DNA of 64,000 nt from 'Nostoc azollae' 0708 (GTDB lineage: Bacteria > Cyanobacteriota > Cyanobacteriia > Cyanobacteriales > Nostocaceae). Positions 61,776 through 64,000 of the stretch are shown piece after piece. The stretch spans positions 5,290,701-5,354,700 of the forward strand of contig NC_014248.1 in the NCBI RefSeq assembly GCF_000196515.1, given 5' to 3'. The position numbers and the translations under genes were made by a program. Below the pieces are notes generated by a model, which did not search any database, was not told the DNA's origin, and saw nothing but the letters and a program-made list of their open reading frames with translations. Each line of letters opens with the position of its first letter. Positions within the stretch are counted from its first letter, which is position 1.

Positions 61776-61880
61776 AGGGTATACCTTTTGTTTTTGTTCC
61801 ACAATTAACCCAACGTTTTGCTAAATTTGTATCTGGTCAGGAAGATAAAATAATTAATCAACTGGTAATTCGTAATTATT
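61776..61880 (+). pseudogene. C-terminal remnant of an unknown gene
   Basis: A short plus frame reads IPFVFVPQLTQRFAKFVSGQ then EDKIINQLVIRNY and stops. It lies beside the IS1634 end, so the IS or a deletion probably cut the gene. The family is not recognised. Confidence 0.35.
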
Positions 61881-61898
61881 AATTTTATTCCCTGTAAG

Positions 61899-62531
61899 TT
61901 ATTCCTTATTTCCTCTGTCGGAACTAATGAGATTAGCAGCTTCTTGTAAAAGTTGTTGCTGTTCTTGATGAATTAATTCTAAAGAATGAGAAATTTCTGC
62001 TAGTCTTTTCTGTTTATCTTGATATTCGTTTTCTAAATTTGTTGTATCTACAGATATGACATTAGAAGCATAATTATCTTTATTAGTAAATGGTATGTTG
62101 TGCCAATATTTATTAATAAACTTAGCCAATGATAAATAAATAGCTTTGATTAAAACTTGCAGTAATTTTAAGGGAACTTTCAATATTGAGCAACTGGCTG
62201 TTTCAATTAACCGAATAATACCTTTAATAATGCTCCAAGCCAGAGCAATAAAAAACAGTAGAATTACTAAAGTGATAATTGGGTGATTTACTGCCCAATT
62301 GAGCATTTGTAAAAACTGTAAAAAAGTTGGATGTTGGGTCGTTAATTTGTTTACATAAGCCGTGATTGCATTGTCAATTACTTGGGATGTGGTATTTTTC
62401 ACTTGTGTAGCTGTTTGCCAGCTATTTTCTAAATACCGTTGAGCTTGATTTAACCTATTTGTGACTGCATCAATTGCCCTAAATGACCACAGACTGCTGA
62501 CAATTTGAGAATTTTGTAACTTGTTTAACAT
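61899..62531 (-). CDS. membrane protein with a C-terminal coiled coil, function unknown
   Basis: From the ATG at 62531 (MLNKLQNSQIVSSLWSFRAI) the product has about 210 residues. One strong span (HPIITLVILLFFIALAWSII) and a second amphipathic region are followed by a Gln/Glu-rich coiled coil (RLAEISHSLELIHQEQQQLL). A TTG at 62546 is an alternative start. The frame is intact and codon use is like the neighbours. I do not recognise the family. Confidence 0.7.
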   Translation of the reverse strand: MLNKLQNSQIVSSLWSFRAIDAVTNRLNQAQRYLENSWQTATQVKNTTSQVIDNAITAYVNKLTTQHPTFLQFLQMLNWAVNHPIITLVILLFFIALAWSIIKGIIRLIETASCSILKVPLKLLQVLIKAIYLSLAKFINKYWHNIPFTNKDNYASNVISVDTTNLENEYQDKQKRLAEISHSLELIHQEQQQLLQEAANLISSDRGNKE

Positions 62532-62613
62532 ATGATTAAAGATCAAGAGATTTTGATATTAATTGCAAATCTAGGTTAGCATCTAGGCTTAATTTTGTTT
62601 TTGCTGTTTGCAA

Positions 62614-63884
62614 CTAATCCTCAATTTGATGGGGTGGCATTGGTTTAGGAAGTAGATAGCCTTCTCTATACTTCCAACTAAGAGATCGCAAAATTTTCAT
62701 TTGTGAAACTGTTTCCACACCTTCTGAAATTACATCTAGGCCTAGTGTATGTGGTAAAGTAATAATTGTTTGTATAATTCCCAAGCTACATTTTTCTTTT
62801 TCCATACATGAGACAAAAGAGCGATTAATTTTGAGGGTATCAACAGGTAAATCACGTAAATAAATAAGATAAAGGAGAATAACCAGTTCCAAAATCATCA
62901 ATACTAATCTTGATACCTACTGCACGTAAATCCTCCAAAGAATTAATCATTGTTTGTGTATTAATCATCAATATACTCTCTGTAATTTCCAATTTGAGAG
63001 TTACTTGAAGACCTTGGAGAGATTGATAGTGATGAATAATTTTAGAACCTATATCCCGTTCATCTAACTGTATACCTGTCAAATGTACTGACAAACTTAA
63101 AGGTAGATCATCCAAAAATTGATCTTGCCAAATACTTAACTGTCGGCAAGCTGCTCCCAAAATCCAATCACCAAGGGGAATAATTAGCCCAGTTTGTTGT
63201 GCTAAGGGAATGAATTCATGTGGTAATATCCATCCTCTCTGGGGATGTTGCCAACGAATTAAAGCTTCAAGTCCCAGCACTTGAAAAGTATTTAGGTCAA
63301 GTATTGGCTGATAGAATAATTGTAATTGCTGCTCACTGATTGCTTGTCTAAGTTTTGTTTCCATGTAAAATCGCTCTAAAACTTTGCTCTGCATACTGTG
63401 ATCGTAGATAACTGTGGGATATTATAATCCTTGTTCCTTGGCATTGTAATTAGCGATTCCTGCTGCTCACAAAAACTCTTCCGGTTGATGAAAATCAATG
63501 CTACTATCTACTATACCGATTGTAATTGAGGCATAAATAATAAAGCCTTCTAAATCAAAAGGAGGATCAATCAAACGATGCAGTTCCATCACAAACTGGT
63601 CATAATCGACTGGTTTACGAATGTAGCTATTATAACGTAACAACTTAGTTCGACTATGAGAACGAATTAGCCGCAGCACTCTAACCCATTGATTCGGGGT
63701 ACTTGCAAGTCTAATAACATGAGCGATGGTAGGGAATTTAATGCCGTGTTTTCTCTAAACAGATAGTTAATTGCCTCTACGCCATCTCTGGCAATAACAA
63801 TATTTTCTTGCAGCCCCGTTTACTCAAATGCAAGTAGTATTAGTTCTATATCATCAGGATTATCCTCAACAATTAATAATCTAA
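62614..63884 (-). pseudogene. response regulator/GGDEF/EAL gene, collapsed by deletions
   Basis: The 5' part (63884 down) reads RLLIVEDNPDDIELILLAFE, a stop, GLQENIVIARDGVEAINYLF and MLLDLQVPRINGLE, an Rcp1-like receiver; then SHSRTKLLRYNSYIRKPVDY. It joins DLEGFIIYASITIGIVDSSI and HQPEEFL, the end of a GGDEF domain whose start is missing. The EAL domain follows at 63394-62852 (LGLEALIRWQHPQRGW; ISIDDFGTGYSPLSYL) and 62901-62614 in another frame (LKINRSFVSCM; VISEGVET). It would have made or degraded c-di-GMP. An IS1634-type end abuts its 5' end. Confidence 0.85.
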
Positions 63885-64000
63885 CCCACCTTCCGCACCC
63901 TAACTGTCACAGATAGTAGTACAGCAGAACTAAAGCTCCTGCAAGGAAGAAAAGGCTTAATAAGAATAAGTATCATGAAAATGGCAATAGAGTGAGAGAA
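63885..64000 (+). mobile_element. IS1634-type element end (copy c), runs off the window
   Basis: The sequence starts CCCACCTTCCGCACCCTAAC and continues as the exact inverse of the 5' terminal region of copies a and b. The element lies in plus orientation and continues past the window. It abuts the receiver domain of the broken regulator gene. Confidence 0.85.

Overview
The window comes from a filamentous, heterocyst-forming cyanobacterium of the Nostocales, and its genome is visibly eroding. It carries psaC, petL, rpaA and a hetI-type phosphopantetheinyl transferase gene. HIP1 octamers (GCGATCGC) are frequent inside genes, and short tandem heptamer repeats typical of this order lie between genes. 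About half of the recognisable genes are broken by nonsense codons, frameshifts, deletions or insertion sequences. That pattern is what is known for reduced symbionts such as the Azolla cyanobiont ('Nostoc azollae'). This assignment is inference; no database was searched.

Layout. 1-2.1 kb: an IS5-family copy inside an IS1634-type fragment, then a decayed DUF433/DUF5615 toxin-antitoxin pair. 2.2-14.5 kb: mostly intact housekeeping genes: a B12-binding radical SAM enzyme, moeA, rpmG-rpsR-RNase R, a glycosyltransferase with TPRs, aspartate aminotransferase, aroB and petL, with an RDD pseudogene and an acyl-CoA ligase pseudogene between them. 14.7-21.5 kb: small broken genes, an IS701 relic, and a zinc-homeostasis-like block on the minus strand (COG0523 GTPase with a Zur-like box, WD40 protein, small secreted Cys protein, broken metal-binding lipoprotein), then a hydrolase pseudogene. 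21.5-23.3 kb: wecB and a membrane protein. 23.6-29.7 kb: a decayed kdpA-F-C operon without kdpB, an IS relic, and a broken two-component pair whose kinase is split by a MITE. 29.9-47.5 kb: two inverted IS66-type copies, each with matching 14-bp ends, flank a glycan export cassette (ABC permease and ATPase, two GT4 enzymes, an FkbM methyltransferase, an IS110 insertion), hetI with an alpha/beta hydrolase, rpaA, a small DUF29-like pair, an ISKra4 relic and a long gene killed by in-frame stops. 47.6-55.3 kb: a truncated subtilase, a nested tandem repeat, glmS-psaC, ftsH and an FMN reductase. 55.4-64 kb: one large sensor kinase gene split by an IS5 and an IS630 insertion, a second MITE copy, an IS1634-type relic, a membrane protein, and a broken response regulator/EAL gene that runs into a third IS1634-type end.

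The intact genes serve photosynthesis and electron transport (psaC, petL, rpaA), cell envelope and amino-sugar supply (glmS, wecB, Wzm/Wzt-like export, glycosyltransferases), proteolysis and RNA turnover (ftsH, RNase R), cofactor and amino-acid synthesis (moeA, aroB, aspC) and carrier-protein activation (hetI). The lost genes are mainly environmental sensing (two kinases, two regulators), high-affinity potassium uptake and metal uptake. That is the expected loss in a host-buffered lifestyle. I saw no tRNA, rRNA, CRISPR array or prophage.
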